Positions 44,746 to 59,500 of a stretch of 64,000 bases of DNA are shown here, one piece after another. Within the stretch, counting starts at the first letter, position 1, and every line of letters starts with the position of its first letter. The position numbers and the translations under genes were made by a program. Origin of the DNA: Prochilodus magdalenae (taxonomy: Eukaryota; Chordata; Actinopteri; Characiformes; Prochilodontidae); NCBI GenBank assembly GCA_024036415.1, contig JAMWET010001098.1, positions 117,501 to 181,500 of the forward strand, written 5' to 3'. Below the pieces are notes generated by a model, which was given only the letters and a program-made list of their open reading frames with translations, was not told the origin of the DNA and did not search any database.

Positions 44746-47700
44746 GTAAGTAGAGTCCAGTACGTGCCTGAAGGGGAAATCCACAGATTCAGCATAGTTC
44801 GGTTGCTGGGGTGTAAACAGAGTCATTCAGAGTGGGTTTGTTATGAACTGGTTGATTGTAGAAACTCAGATTTCCTTATGGTGGTGGTGGGAGGCAGGGG
44901 TCTCCATGTCTACAACACACACACATATAGTCATTGCATTTAAGCCAAGTCAAGTCTACATTTATTTATATAACGCTTTTTACAACAGATGTATCACAAA
45001 GCAGGTTTACAAAGAATCTGGTGTTCGAGCTCCCAGTGAGCAAGCCAAGGGCGACAGTGGCAAGGAGAAGCCCCCTCAGTTCAAAAGGAAGAAACCTCGA
45101 GAGGAACCAAGACTCAAAAGGGGAACACGTCCTACTCGGGCCAACACCAGCTAAAAGACAGCAGAGGACAGGAGCGTTCAGTGTTTGTAAGGTGGAGGAA
45201 TGAATGTCTGATTAGTCTGTAGTTAAGTAGCTGGATGATCGGATGGGTCGGCAGGACACAGGCCAAGCTCCCACAGTGCCGGACAGCCAGGAGCTCCGTG
45301 GGGGTTAATGGCTCCCAGTGGCTCCCAGTCAGAGCAGATGTAGTACCAGCATCAGGCCACACAGGATGGGCAGCAGTTCAGCTCAGACAGAGAGATCAGA
45401 CAGGCTGTTAGCTCACACAGAAGACCTGAACACACTATACAGGGTTAACAGAGTGCAGCAGTGACTCTGGCAGGCCTGGCTATTACAGCAGAGTTTAGTT
45501 TACTAAACAATACTACCAGTGAACCTTCATGTGCCTTCAGAGGTTTTATAGATGATGGTGGTGGTGGTGATGGTAATGATAGTCATAAATCTGAGGGACT
45601 ATTTTGCCTCATAACCCCCCGGTATCGTCATGTTAGCAGGGAGCTTTTTAGACAGATTACATTTATCAGATGCCTGATTCCTATCACCATCACCACTGAA
45701 AACAGTTCTGACTACTCCGTCTTTGTTTATTCAACTTCTAAGCCACTTATCTTTCTGGGTTGCTGGAGCTTATCCCAGTACTCATTGGGCAGGAGGCAGG
45801 AAGCACCCTGGACAGGCCACCAGTCCATCACGGCGAAGAGACCTACAGGCATATATGCATTCTTACACATGCACACCTAGGGGGCAATTTAGCATCTCCA
45901 AATCACCTGACTGCATGTCTCTGGACTGTGGAAGGAAACCAGAGCACAGGGAAGAGGAAACCCACATAGACACAGGGAGCACATGCAGACTGCACACACA
46001 AAGGACGCCACCCTCTGCACCACCATGACACCCCCAGTTCTCGATCAGAAAGCAGCATCTCAGACCACTCTGAATGATTTCCCATATATCTCAACTGTTT
46101 AATTATGCATCTACAGCTCTGAAAATAAGTAAGAGCCCACTCCAGTGTCCTCTTAAATCAGCATCTCCACATGCACTGCAGGTTCTTAGTGAGGTACCGA
46201 AGGTTGGGTTCTAGCTTTACTGGCAGATACAGTGAGCGTCTGATTCATATAGGACAACACAGCTGTCCTGTCACACAGGACAACACAGACTGGCAGAGGG
46301 CCAAACCCTCTCTACTGACCGTGATGAGCGCCACCTCATTCCAATGTCCCTTACCCACCGTAATATGACCTCAGGTGACCTACAGAGAGACTGGCGAGCG
46401 GTGGCTGGGGTGAAACGCTCAGCGAGCATGGTTCTAAAAACAGGCTTCTGGAGGTCATTAGTGATTTTCTAAATACACAGATCTAATACAATATCTGATC
46501 TGGAGTTTGGGAGACATGGTTCCAGTAGTGTAGAGAATCAAACAGAACTGAGGAATTCTGGTCCAACACAAACTAGAGACACTTTTCTTTTTGAGGTGGT
46601 CTCTTAAATTTTTCCAGAGCTGTATATGGCATAATGCTCTACTGCAAACATCTGGAGTCAGTCAGTCAGTCAGTCATGTGTCAGGTCATGTGGTAACTGT
46701 ACCCGTCTTCCATGCATTTCAGGAAGGTCCTCTCCGTCCGGTCCTGGAATGCATAGACCTCCTGAGTGACGGAGAAGATGATGCAGGCGTTTGTACGGTG
46801 AGGATGCCAGTCCGATTCCAGATTCGGGATGATGTAGCTGTTTAGCAGTGTAAGCCTACGTCTTATTTGAATAGCCTGCTCATGTGCTAAGACGTCTTGT
46901 TTACTTCTCACACGTTAAATGGAAAAGCCAGATTGAGGATCAAGTTGACAAACAGAAAGCCCATGCTGCGTCCACCTTGGACAGACTGGCTCGGCAGGTT
47001 GCTGTGGAGAAACAGGAGCGGGCGAAGAAGTGTAAAGCCTTTAAGGTTTGTTTTTCCTCCCATCTCAACTCTTCTGGAAGATTCTACACTTGGTTTAAAT
47101 GTGTGTGTGTTAAGCTTGTATTTGCTCTTCAGGAGAAGATGATTTCGCTGCAAGCTCACGGCCGCCATGAGCTGGCAGTCAGCCGGTGCAGCAGTGGGGA
47201 GAGTAATGATGCCAAACGCTGTGTGGACATCTGGCTGAAAATGCCAGGTTGGTTTATACCTCACATAGCAAACGTATAAAATATAACGGGTCCCTGTTTA
47301 TGTAATACCACAGGGCAGTACTTTGCGCTTCCAGATCTGAATCAGAACCATCCGTACTGTGGTTGAGCTCCTGTCAGTTTCTCAGTGTTGACACAGCCGT
47401 GAAGGCTTGTGTGATGCCTGTCCAGGATTCTCGTCCAGGTCTAAACAAAAACAGCAGTGACAACAAAACTGGTTCTGGAATTTCTGATTTACTTTTTACT
47501 GCATTCGGTTTTATGTGAGAGTCACAGGCTGATTCTAGCTGGCTAGTAGGGGTGGATAACATAGCAAAAATATAATACCACAGTACACAGGATCAGGGGT
47601 GCACCAAATGTTCGGCAACCAAAATTATTCATCAGGAAATGGCAACAAAAAGTAATTAGTTATTGAAAAGAATTTGAATAAGTAAAAAGACAGATGAATT

Positions 47701-47883
47701 TATATCGAACAATGATGTTTATATTAACCCTGTTACCTTTTTTTAGTTCCCTGATGTGGACAGAATCAATGTTTTTCAGTTTTACCCATTCCAGCCAAAC
47801 GGATCTCCAGAAAAAGTGAATAACAGAACCGAGCCGTTACAGCGAGGCAGACAGACAGCAGCTTCTCAGCACATCTCTCTCTC

Positions 47884-47923
<40 letters not shown>

Positions 47924-48994
47924 TCTGTCTCTCTTTCTGTCTCTCTCTCTTTCTGTCTCTCTGTCTCTCTCTCTTTCTGTCTCTCTGTCTCTCTCTCTTT
48001 CTGTCTCTCTCTCTGTCTCTGTCTCTCTCTCTCTCTTTTTCTGTCTCTCTCTCTTTCTGTCTCTCTCTCTTTCTCTGTCTCTCTCTCTCTTTTTCTGTCT
48101 CTCTCTCTCTCTCTCTGTCTCTTTCTTTCTTTCTTTCTCTCTGTTGTGTGTGCACTTGCTTTTTCTCTCTTTGTGAAACACAAAAACACAAACCCCAACT
48201 TCACAGCAACACCATATTTAGCCTGTTTAATTTTTGCAGTGGTGGAAAAGTGGCTAAATTAAAGAAACACTGGAGAAACGTGTTTGGTATTCGACCTTCG
48301 GCTAAATGTTTCACTTTGTTTGCTTTCAGCTTCCAAAATGTTCTTTTCGGTGCATCCTTAGGAATGATATATTTTTACAGATTTTTATTGGACAATAATT
48401 GGATAGGTCAGATCAGCAGTTTTTAATATATTTATGGAGTACAAGTTTCATTCAAACAATGCTGGACTTATAATACTAATACGCCTCCTCTTCTACCTTC
48501 TAGCTCAGTACTATAAGGATTAATAAGAGTTGGTACTAGAAGGGGTAATGGTGGTGAAACGTGTGTTCACAGATTTCTGTCTGTACTGTACTACCTGTTG
48601 GAAAGCACCTATAAGAACACGTGAAATTTGCATCACAGTAATTTTACTCTCTGTCTGCTTCAGCTGTGTCGATTATAAACTTACCATGTTCCTCAGGATT
48701 GAAGCCTGGCGTCATCAACACTGGCACGAGTTGGAGGCGCAGATCTGCTCCGGCTCCCCTGTTCAGGCCCACCCCACAAACCTGCCCTGTGATTAACTGT
48801 GGCAGAGTTTATGACAACGTCCCTCTTCTCGAGGGTCACCTTAAACGGTAGGTATTTAATAGATGTCTGTAAAACATCAGCTGACTAACACACTCCTGAG
48901 TAATGGTGTACAAATCTGCGAGATGTGTTTGGGCTGATACAGCGAAAGGAAATGGCTTATATTGTGGAGTCAGGTTCATTTTTTTGGTGTTGGG

Positions 48995-49048
<54 letters not shown>

Positions 49049-50545
49049 CTTTATTGATCCCAGAGGGAAATTCAAGAGAGACTCGACACTTTCAAATCAA
49101 ATTTCCAAGTTAGAAACTATAGAAATGACCCCTGAAAGTATAGTCGCAGTGTATACGGTCCTGGCTGCAGCATGGCGGAATAGGCCGCTGCTTGGTGACT
49201 GATCTGATCTGCATTGATGCCACATCCATAGTTCTCAGTATAGAAGAGGTTGAACATGCTCAATGATGCAGGTGGGTATGTATTAGGTCATGGCTGTGTG
49301 TTAGGGCTGTGTGGTATATCGAGTTTTAAGACCGATCAGTACTTCCTATAGGATGAGACAATACGGTCTATCAGTATGGTTTGGTATGGCTTTAAAATCC
49401 AGGATCTGTTTTTTCCATAAAGCTTTGCATTTAGGAATTATATCTCGTAAGGATCTTACAGCTAAACGGCTGGATCGAAGTTGACACGTAATCAAAATTA
49501 TGCTAGAATTTATGTTCCAGCCACAAATACCGACATCACTACTAACGCCAGCGTGGAGACTAAGACTATTGTGACCCTGCTGCGCACTGCTGTTTAGCTA
49601 AACGTTGCCGCTTCTCACTTTCAGTTTCTATTCTCTCAGGCGCTACACTAATGTCATTCCTCCTGCCACACAATCAGCTCTGTCTCCTCTTTATTCACCA
49701 GCATTACTGTAATAGTTTATCTGAGCAGTTTTCATCAACGTTAACACAGGAAGGTAGTAAGAGGAGGTGGTGGTGGGTCCTGATGGTCCCTGATGTAAGA
49801 AAGGAACAATCCGATTCTAAAACGCTGATTAGACACCAGTTCCCTTCTCTCAACTACTCATTTCACAGTTATCTTCTTACAACTTTATCACTGGATTTTA
49901 TGTTGATTACAGTCTGTAATCTTTACTAAAGTGCTTGTGACGTCCCACACAGAGCCCACTTTGCGGAAAATAGTGAGATGTATTTTGGTAATGCCATTCC
50001 TGAAAAGACAGAGAGATGGTTTTTGGTCCATACTGCTCAGCAGTACCAGCTGTTACAGTTTATCATGACTTACCAGGTAAAGCAGTGCAGGTCGTCTTGT
50101 AGCAACTGCTTCAACGGCTGACTGCTAATTCTTAATGGCCATTAGCTTGCAGTGAAATCATCTGCACCATAAGAGCAAATACAAGACACACACTCGCACT
50201 CACACACAGTTAAGGTGACGTTCAGAATCACTTACTGAGACGCCAACAGTCAGTGTGATAAAAGCTCAGTCTTTGTCAAACAGTGAAACAAAGAAAACAT
50301 GCACCGTGTAGTAAATGGTGTGAGTGAGTGTTATTAGAGGTATGCATGGAAGTGTTTGTTTATTCATTCATTTACTTACTTATTTATTTACTTATTCATT
50401 CATTAACTTAGTTATTGATTCATATACTTACTGACTTCTTTACTCATTTATTTACATACTTATTTACTTATGTATTTGTTTATTTATTAACTTTTTAAAA
50501 TATTTATTCATTTAGTTATTTCTTTACGTATTTATTTATGGAACT

Positions 50546-50576
<31 letters not shown>

Positions 50577-53500
50577 TAATTTATTCATTCATTCAGTCCC
50601 GCTCACACTAGAAACTGGCAACATTTGTGCTATTCCAAGCCTAAAACATAGACGTTTTGACCCTTGACGCCTGCACACGGGTAAAGAATATCTAAAATTT
50701 GACAAACTATTCGAGATTCAGACGTTTATTTCCATACGCACAGAGAAACAAGCTGTTGTACTGTACAGTGCAATTCCTACTCTGCACTGGCTTCCGCACT
50801 ACAGGTAGTAACAACTACAGTATAAATACTACATGCTAAATATGAAAGAAAAGACTAAAGGGCAAAAAAATCTAAATGTATATAAATACAGATTGTTCTG
50901 TAGTGAGCTTAATTGTGGTGTGTCGGTCTTTCTGTATAGCACTGTCCACTGCTGAGTCCGACCGACCATCTAAAAGCTCGGTCATTTCTGTAGCACAGTA
51001 ATGCAGTAATGGTGGTTGGTGTAGCTCAGCAGATAACACCACTACCCGCCAAGTAGCCACCACCACACGTGGGAGACTGGGGTTCGAATCCCGGTCTGGG
51101 TGACTATGCTGTGCTACACCAATAAGAGTCCTTGGGCAAGACTCCTAACACCACACTGGCCTACCTGTAATATGATTAACCCTGTAAGTCGCTCTGGATA
51201 AGAGCGTCAGCTAAATACCAGAAATGTAAATGTAATGCAGTTCATATGCTGATCACAATCACTTCATCACTTTTATAATTACTGATTATTAAGCCCCTCC
51301 CCATAAATTAATTATGCATGCGTAGTATTGGGTGATCAGTGCCACTGTATGTAGCCTGTTTATTAATTTGTGTGATATTTATACCTGGATATATTGTACT
51401 CATGGGTTGGTTAACCATCCGCTCCCGTTTGTGACGTTGACATTTCATCAGGTGCTGCCGGACCTGAGTAGGTTACTGTCGAATTTAATTTCCCAGCCAA
51501 ACTGTAAAACATAACTGTGTTTAGACAGAATTGAATAATTAATGACACAAAAATCTGTTAATTAAATGACAAGCAGTTACTTCCACAGGACTATCTGAAT
51601 AATAGGGTTCTAATAGGGCTACTGGACCTGCTTGTGAACGTTCTGTGCTCTGAGTTCTCCTGTCTGTTTTGATCCACAGATTTGACCACTCCCCTTGTGA
51701 CCCCACCATCACCCTCAAAGGCCACTCCACACCTGTCTACGCCTGTGTGGCCTGTGCTCAGCACTTTGACACCAAAGACTTATGGAGGGCACACATGGAC
51801 TCAAAGGTACTTCCTTTTAGTCTTTCCATGAGGCAGCACACAAGATTGGATCTCCTTCCTGTTAAAGCATAGTGAAGCTAGGCGATTAAATGAACCTATT
51901 TATTAATAACCTGGAAGATTTTCCAGTGTTCAGACGAGAGAGATTTAATTTTGGCTCTTCCTGTTTGTGTAAATCGCTGTTTGGTTTACACATGAAAAGC
52001 TGTATTATGCGTTTCCACATGGGGTCCTGCAGGACGACGTGACCCCTGGTCTGAAGCTGCTGTTGTGATTGTTGTTACAGTTGTCCTCCTCAGAAGCCAG
52101 CGGCCATGTCAGCTCTCAGACCTGCCAGCTGATTGTGTGCTTTGCTTGCCCTGCCTGCTACCTCCTCTTCAATATCAGAGATGAGTGTCTCCAGCATATG
52201 GCGGCCAAAAACCACTTCACTCAGTCTATCTCTCTAAGCGGTTAGTGATGATTCCTCTAAGCTACTTAGGAGACAATAAAAATACATTTAATTTGACTGG
52301 ATATACAGAATAAGGCTGCACCATTTGGATTTTTCTTCCCTCTAACCGAAATTGAGTTTATATTCTTGATGGTCTAGACATCCTGATGCTATCAGACATC
52401 TAACAACCATCACGTGCTTCGTTCCTCCATTAAAAATTTAATTACATAATGAATTTGCCAGTATAATGAAATTGCAGTTTGAAAGAAACGACTGTGACTA
52501 GCAGTTGTGGCTGTGTGGTCACATGGGTGCCCACTTGCTTCTGTTTGGTCAAACTCCTACACAGGCAGTTCACCATGTGTCACCAGTTCACAGACAGTTC
52601 ATCGGTCCTTTCTCTCTGTGGTTTGTCATGATGTCAAATACCACCCACCTAGTTTCATTCCTGTCTGGTGATTCCTTCTGGGTGCAGCTGATTTTATAAA
52701 TCAGGACTGGTGACATTACTGATTAGGGAGGCAGCGAGTATTCGGGAACCAAAATTATTCAGCTGTTTGGATGTTCGGATGATGCAGCACGTCAGCTGGG
52801 ATGTTTTGTCCCAGACAGCAAAACTGTTCTGGCCCAAATCTGGCCCACGTTCCCTATTTTCATCTGATGCATGTTAAAAAAATGTGGGTTGTCTTTGACT
52901 CCAGTGCCAGTGCTGAGAGTGGGTCAGCAGTGCCATATCTTTGCCAGATGTGGCCCACATCCGCCTGCTAGGATTTAGGCTGTTTAATTTGTGCAGTGGT
53001 GGAAAAAGTGGTGGAAAATGACTTAAAATTAACACTGGGGAAAAAAAGGGTTGGGTATTCACCCTGCGGCACAATGATTTGTTTGGTTTGGTTTGAGCTT
53101 CGGCCAAAAAAGTAATTTTGCTGCATCATTTTTACTGATCGTTAAATTCTGTGATATAGGGAGGTTTGTAAATGCTCATGTAAAAAAAATAATTATGTCT
53201 GTTTGTTTTAATGAACCATAAAGATTTAACCATAATGTTTTAATGAGCTATAAAGAACACCTAAAATTTGCATTTATGGTATTTAGCCGACGCTCTTATC
53301 CAGAGCGACTTACAAGGTTAATCATATTACAGGTGGGCCAATGTAGTGTTAGGAGTCTTGCCCACGGACTCTTATTGGTGTAGCACAGCATAGTCACTCA
53401 GCCCGGGATTCGAACCCCAGTCTCCCACATGTGGTGGTGGCTATTTGGCGGGTAGTGGTGTTATCCGCTGAGCTACACCAACCATTCAAGAGAAATGGGG

Positions 53501-56500
53501 GATATGGGCTCTTCTAAGCTTATTGAGCTTCCCTAGACTTCACTAATAGTAATACAGCACAGCGTGCCTAAAATTGTGTCTAGTCTGGTTCAGGATTTGA
53601 TGATTCAGCCCCAGTAGCGAGTGTGAATGAGCATTAACGTTCCCTCACTTTCTCAACGTTCTCATAACAGATGTAAAATCCACACCATTGCCGATTCCAG
53701 TTCCACGATACGCCAAGGCCCGGCTAATAGCTTTATGTAAGGATGTGGCCTTCCGTGTCAAATGCACAGCTTGTTCGAAGGTGCTTACCTCGCACATGGA
53801 AGCCAAGGCTCACTTCAAGTAGGTCATTCATGTGTTGTTTAATATGAATATATGCGGTTTTGCTTTTGATCCCCAACTGAACGTCTGCTTCATCTACTCC
53901 CAGTGTGCACTGCAGACATGGCTGTGCTATTGCCGAAGCTGATCAAAGCGTCTCTCAGCTCATGAAGCAAATGATCGTTTTGGGCCAGTGCTTCTCCTGC
54001 AGTAAAACCTTCCTCCGCCTGAAGCAGCTAGAGGAGCACAGGGAGCAGACGCAGCACGAGGTGAAGATGATCCACAGTGTGGAGCTAGCGCTTCTGTGCT
54101 ACAGCGACTACTGTGAAATCCGACACAACTTCAAGGATGCCTCCGATCGCCCTTCTAAACGAACCGAAGATTTGTCACGTCGAAACAGGAGAGCGAGAGA
54201 CGAGTCTCCTGCCAAGCGGCAGAGACTCTCCGGCTCAGGTTCTTCTCAGGCCGAGTGCGGGAAGGCTTTAAACCTCGCCTGGTTCTGCGAGTGCGGCCTT
54301 CGGTTTTTGGAGGAGGATCAGGCCAGCAAGCATCTCCTAGCAGCCAACCAAATCTTCCACAAGTGTGCCGTCTGTGGCAAGCTGATGGGCGAGTCGTCCA
54401 TCGCTCGTCTGCACATGAGCAGGTTTCACGGCGGTGCTCATCTGTCCAACTTCCTCTTCTTTTGCAGGCGGTGCAAAGTAGAAATGCCGAGGATGGAAGA
54501 CATCCTGTCTCATGTTGGTGTTGCCCATCATGGGCATACCTATTATCAAGAAAGAGAGGACGTTGTAGAAAAGCTCTTAGACGGCCCTTCCCAGAAACCC
54601 TCTACTAGCACTGCAGAGAGAAGGCCGAAGGCTACTCCTCACGTTACTCCTGCTAAACGTGAGGAGCGGTGGCTGTGCAGAATGTGCGAGGACTTGTTTG
54701 ACTCTGAAGCGGCGGTCCACAAGCACTGCAGAGACGTGAACAGCCACAGCTTCCAGAGGTTTGCTTGTGGCCACTGCCCGCAAAAGTTCTTCAAGGAGTC
54801 CACTCTCCGACGCCACTGCGCCAACGAGCATGACAGCCAGCTGCTCCTCCGCTACTTCTGTGGACTCTGCGACAGCATGCTGTACGACTCTGAGCAGGAG
54901 TTCCAGGAGCACTATGCTAATCTGCACAGCAAGGACTACTACTGCTTGGACGCAAATGAGAACCAATCCAATCAAGTCCCGGATAGTTCTGTGGAGATGC
55001 CAACGACAAGCAAAAGCTTGAGCAAGGACCTTCCCCAGCTCTGTCCCTGCATGAGCTCCCAGAAAGGCACTGATGAGAAGAAGTCCACCTTCACGAGGTG
55101 CATGAAGCAGCTAGCCAGCGAAGACAAATGCGCCTACGTCTGTCAACGGTGCACGGCCACGGTCTGTTCCTACGCCGAGATGAAAACTCACATGTACTTG
55201 AAGCATAAGGCCCCGGGCAAGGACAAAAGCTTTGATGTTGTCTGCACGCTGTGTTCCGAGAGCCACAGGGATGTCCCCAGTTTCCATTCACATTACCATG
55301 AGCATCACTGCTCACTGGAACCCTGCGTGTCCTCTAGAATCAACAGTACTGATAAGGAGGACGTCCCCATCGGCAAGATTCTAAAGGCGAAGGAAATCTC
55401 TCCAGACGAGAACGGTGAGGCTCTGCGTTTTCTCGGTTTAGGAGCTGTGAAATACGCCTGACTACTTTTCCACGGTGACGTGCAGAATGAGATGATAACC
55501 TTGGCCCACATTCCCCAGCCGCTGAAATTTCATCTCAAAACCCAGTTTCCTTAAGTTTCTGACGGTCACCAGTGTTTCACTGAACCAAACCTACGTACAC
55601 CTGAGCACAAAGGTACAGGTAATTCTCGTGAATCTGATGCAGACTTGGCTTGATGCTGGTGAATGAGGCCCAATGTGTTAATGTCCTTTGACCTCTTTAC
55701 TGAAAAACAGTATCTGAGGTTTTGCCTTGCTGAATTTGTCAGAATGGTGTCATGCTTTCCACTGCTGAACGGTTTGGGGAAAATCTGTTACAGTGACTTT
55801 TCTGGCCCATATTGTGATTTAATGGGGTAATTTTCTACACCTCAGGCTTCAGACGGGCGTATTGCGTTTTATGGATTTGGACTGTAATTTGCTGAATTTA
55901 GGACAACATTGAATAATGCAGGGTAAATCTCAAATTTGCAGCTGTTGATTTTAGAAAGTTACCCTGCTTCTGTACTGCAGACAGTGTAGTACATTAGACC
56001 TGCCGTAGTACCGCAGTATTTCAGCCCTGCCGTAGTACCGTAGTACTTCAGCCCTGCCGTAGTACCGTAGTACTTCAGCCCTGCCGTAGTACCGTAGTAC
56101 TTCAGCCCTGCCGTAGTACCGCAGTACCACAGTACTTCAGACCTGCCGTAGTACCGCAGTACTACAATACTTCAGACCTGCCGTAGTATTGCAGTACCAC
56201 AGTATTTCAGCCCTGCCGTAGTACCACAGTACCGCAGTACTTCAGACCTGCCGTAGTACTGCAGTACCTCAGACCTGCCGTAGTACCGCAGTACCTCAGA
56301 CCTGCCGTAGTACCGCAGTACTTCAGACCTGCCGTAGTACCGCAGTACTTCAGCCCTGCCGTAGTACTTCAGCCCTGTCGTAGTACCGCAGTACTTCAGC
56401 TCTGCCATAGTACCGCAGTACTTCAGCCCTGCCGTAGTACCGCAGTACTTCAGCCCTGCCGTAGTACTTCAGCCCTGTCGTAGTACCGCAGTACTTCAGC

Positions 56501-59500
56501 TCTGCCATAGTACCGCAATACTTCAGCCCTGCCATAGTACCGCAGTACTTCAGACCTGCCACAGTACTTCAGCCCTGCCGTAGTACCACAGTACTACAAT
56601 ACTTCAGCCCTGCCGTAGTACCACAGTACTTCAGACCTGCCGTAGTACTTCAGCCCTGCCGTAGTACCGCAGTACCACAGTATTTCAGCCCTGCCGTAGT
56701 ACCACAGCACTACAATACTTCAGCCCTGCCATAGTACCACAGTACTACAATACTTCAGACCTGCCGTAGTACCGCATTACTACAATACTTCAGCCCTGCC
56801 GTATTACCGCATTACTACAATACTTCAGCCCTGCCGTAGTACCACAGTACTACAATACTTCAGCCCTGCCGTAGTACCACAGTACTACAATACTTCAGCC
56901 CTGCCGTAGTACCACAGTACTACAATACTTCAGCCCTGCCGTAGTACCGCATTACTACAATACTTCAGCCCTGCCGTAGTACCGCAGTACCACAGTATTT
57001 CAGCCCTGCCGTAGTACCACAGTACTACAATACTTCAGCCCTGCCGTAGTACCGCAGTACCACAGTATTTCAGCCCTGCCGTAGTACCACAGTACTACAA
57101 TACTTCAGCCCTGCCGTAGTACCACAGTACTACAATACTTCAGACCTGCCGTAGTACCGCATTACTACAATACTTCAGACCTGCCGTAGTACCGCATTAC
57201 TACAATACTTCAGACCTGCCGTAGTACCGCATTACTACAATACTTCAGACCTGCCGTAGTACCGTAGTACCGCAGTACTTCAGCCCTGCTGGAGTACCAT
57301 AGTACTTCAGTAACTAAGTCAGCTTTGGTGTGTAAAGACTTGTGTCCTCGTGCTGTGTAATGAACACAAGAACACAAGTAGTAGTCGTGCTGAGACAATG
57401 AAAGTTGAAACTGATCAGTTGTTCGGAATTTGTGATTACATGCGTGTGTCTTTTCTAGCTGAGGAGTTTCAGGAGGTGAAGAGGGTCATCGTTGCGTGCG
57501 TTGGTGATGGCAAGGAAGACCCTGAGGAATGTAAAGGTACCGATGGCGAATCTGACATGAAGCTAGAAGATCTTTAATTACTAGGGACATTTCAGTGTGT
57601 TTCAGGATATCTGTGTATATCAGAGTTTGAAGTGCGAATAATGCAAATTGGTTTGGTGTGAAGTGGTTGGTTGTAGGGACTCTGTTTTCTTAATGGTGAT
57701 GGTGGTGGTGGTGGGAACCAGGGTTCTCAATGTCCACAACACAGATCTAGACCACCAGTGAAGCTACACTCCTGAGTTTGTATGTGTGTTGTTGATTCAT
57801 GGTGAAGCGGTGGAAAGTGTTGTCTCACGGCCCTCTAAATGCACCTGAATACATTTAACCAAACCCTTCTTTAAGCTGTCGTAAACAGCGTGTCGGACAT
57901 CCGACAGCGTATTCCCAGCCCTTTCACATAATGACTTTCTGTGAGGGAGCTTTTAGAGGTGGACGTCTGGTTCCCTTCACCACCACTGTGAACAGTTCCT
58001 CTAGAAAGAAGCGTTTCACACTAGACCCACTCTGAATGACTCCGTTCACCTCCCAACCCTTGAATTTACGGGAGAAGTAAAGAAAACCGGACTTTCCCTT
58101 TGAGATGGTTTAGTATTTTTCTCTGTAGGTAAAATAAATCTTGTTTCGATAAAAGACTTCTGTCTCCCTAAGATGACTTTGATGAAGAGATGAAACTGGC
58201 TTTGGCTTTAAGTGCAGAGGAGGCGAAGAAGCCAACTGAGTTTGATCGGGGTGAGTCAGGCTCTGCCTACATTTGAAACATTTAAGATGCTAAATCCTGA
58301 ACGTTTATGAGAGTTTTAATTCATTAACCTTTTCATTCCTGCTAGCTTTGCATGCATGAAAAGTGATTCCGGTGTAGGTATGTGCAATCAGCTGGGTAAG
58401 CTCAGGGTGGACGGCTAAGGGATATACACTGGCAGTGGGCAGTAGGGAACACCTGCATGGTGGAGTGATGGGGGCTTTCTGCTTCATAGCACTGGTGTGA
58501 CCATAGACGGAGCACTCGGTGGTGGTTTCTGTCCCTTCTGTCTTATAAGCCATGGTGGAACACAGTGTTTAACCCCTTCCTAGTCGTATGCAAGAATTTG
58601 GGTTCTCAGGTCGTTCTGGTTGTTTGTATAAGTGAAAGTAATTTACAGTGAACGCCATTTTCTGCAGATTTTAATGTACATTTTTTATTTATTCGGTGAG
58701 TTTAACGTATTGGGAGTGAATAACACACTACCTTTTGTACAGGCTGTTGTTTTATTTGCCCCCGGTATGGTAAATTTAGTAAATAAGCATTAATAGAGTG
58801 TTATAATGTGCAGAAGTGTGTTATATTATAACACTTATAAATAATAATAATAATTATTATTATTATTTTATTGCAGATAAATATAATTGTAAATAATAAT
58901 GAATCAACCAATAATAAATAATATATTTTTAAAATATTTTTTAAATTATTAGAAGAAAACCGTAAAATATAAGGAAGTTTTAGATGCGTCTAGAACAATG
59001 AACAGAGCTGTGTTCTTATAACTTATAAATAAAATGTTCTCTATAGAACCATATTCAGCACGCTCTCCATCAATCCGTAGAACCATTTACCATGCAACAG
59101 ACCTTTTAAGCCTGCAACTTGTTCTTTGATGCTCATTGTTTAATGTAGAACCATTCATCTTTTTAAAGCTTGTGGTCTTTTAGAGTACAGTATAAGCTCA
59201 CCAGCCAAAAATGGAGTCCCCTGTGAGTAACCTATACCTAACAGCGTGTAACACCTCCACCAGCACCAATAACCTCTGGGACTGGATTGGGCCAGTACTG
59301 GACTAGTCTCTGGATGTAGACCACATCAGAGTTCAGACACTCTTACATCAAAGACTTGGCCAGTTAGGCCGGATTTGGTGGATGCCTTCCCTGGAATGTT
59401 ACTGGCTGTTCCAGGTGGTCCCACAGATTACCGAAAGGATTCAGATCTGGGGATTTTGTGGGCCAGTCCAGATGTGTGAATGCTTCTCAGTGCCAATCAG

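Noticed and set aside
44945..45160. Basic ORF (KGRNLERNQD / KRKKPREEPR) as an alternative znf451 exon
   Set aside because: The underlying DNA is a common dispersed fish repeat, and the true exon 2 donor and exon 3 acceptor join perfectly without it.
47756..48262. Ser/Leu and Arg/Glu ORFs inside znf451 intron 5
   Set aside because: They derive from the CT microsatellite inside a transposable element.
51012..51100. Functional tRNA gene
   Set aside because: The A- and B-box-like segments belong to a SINE with a LINE-type tail, and the cloverleaf is disrupted by an inserted CACCACTACCC region.
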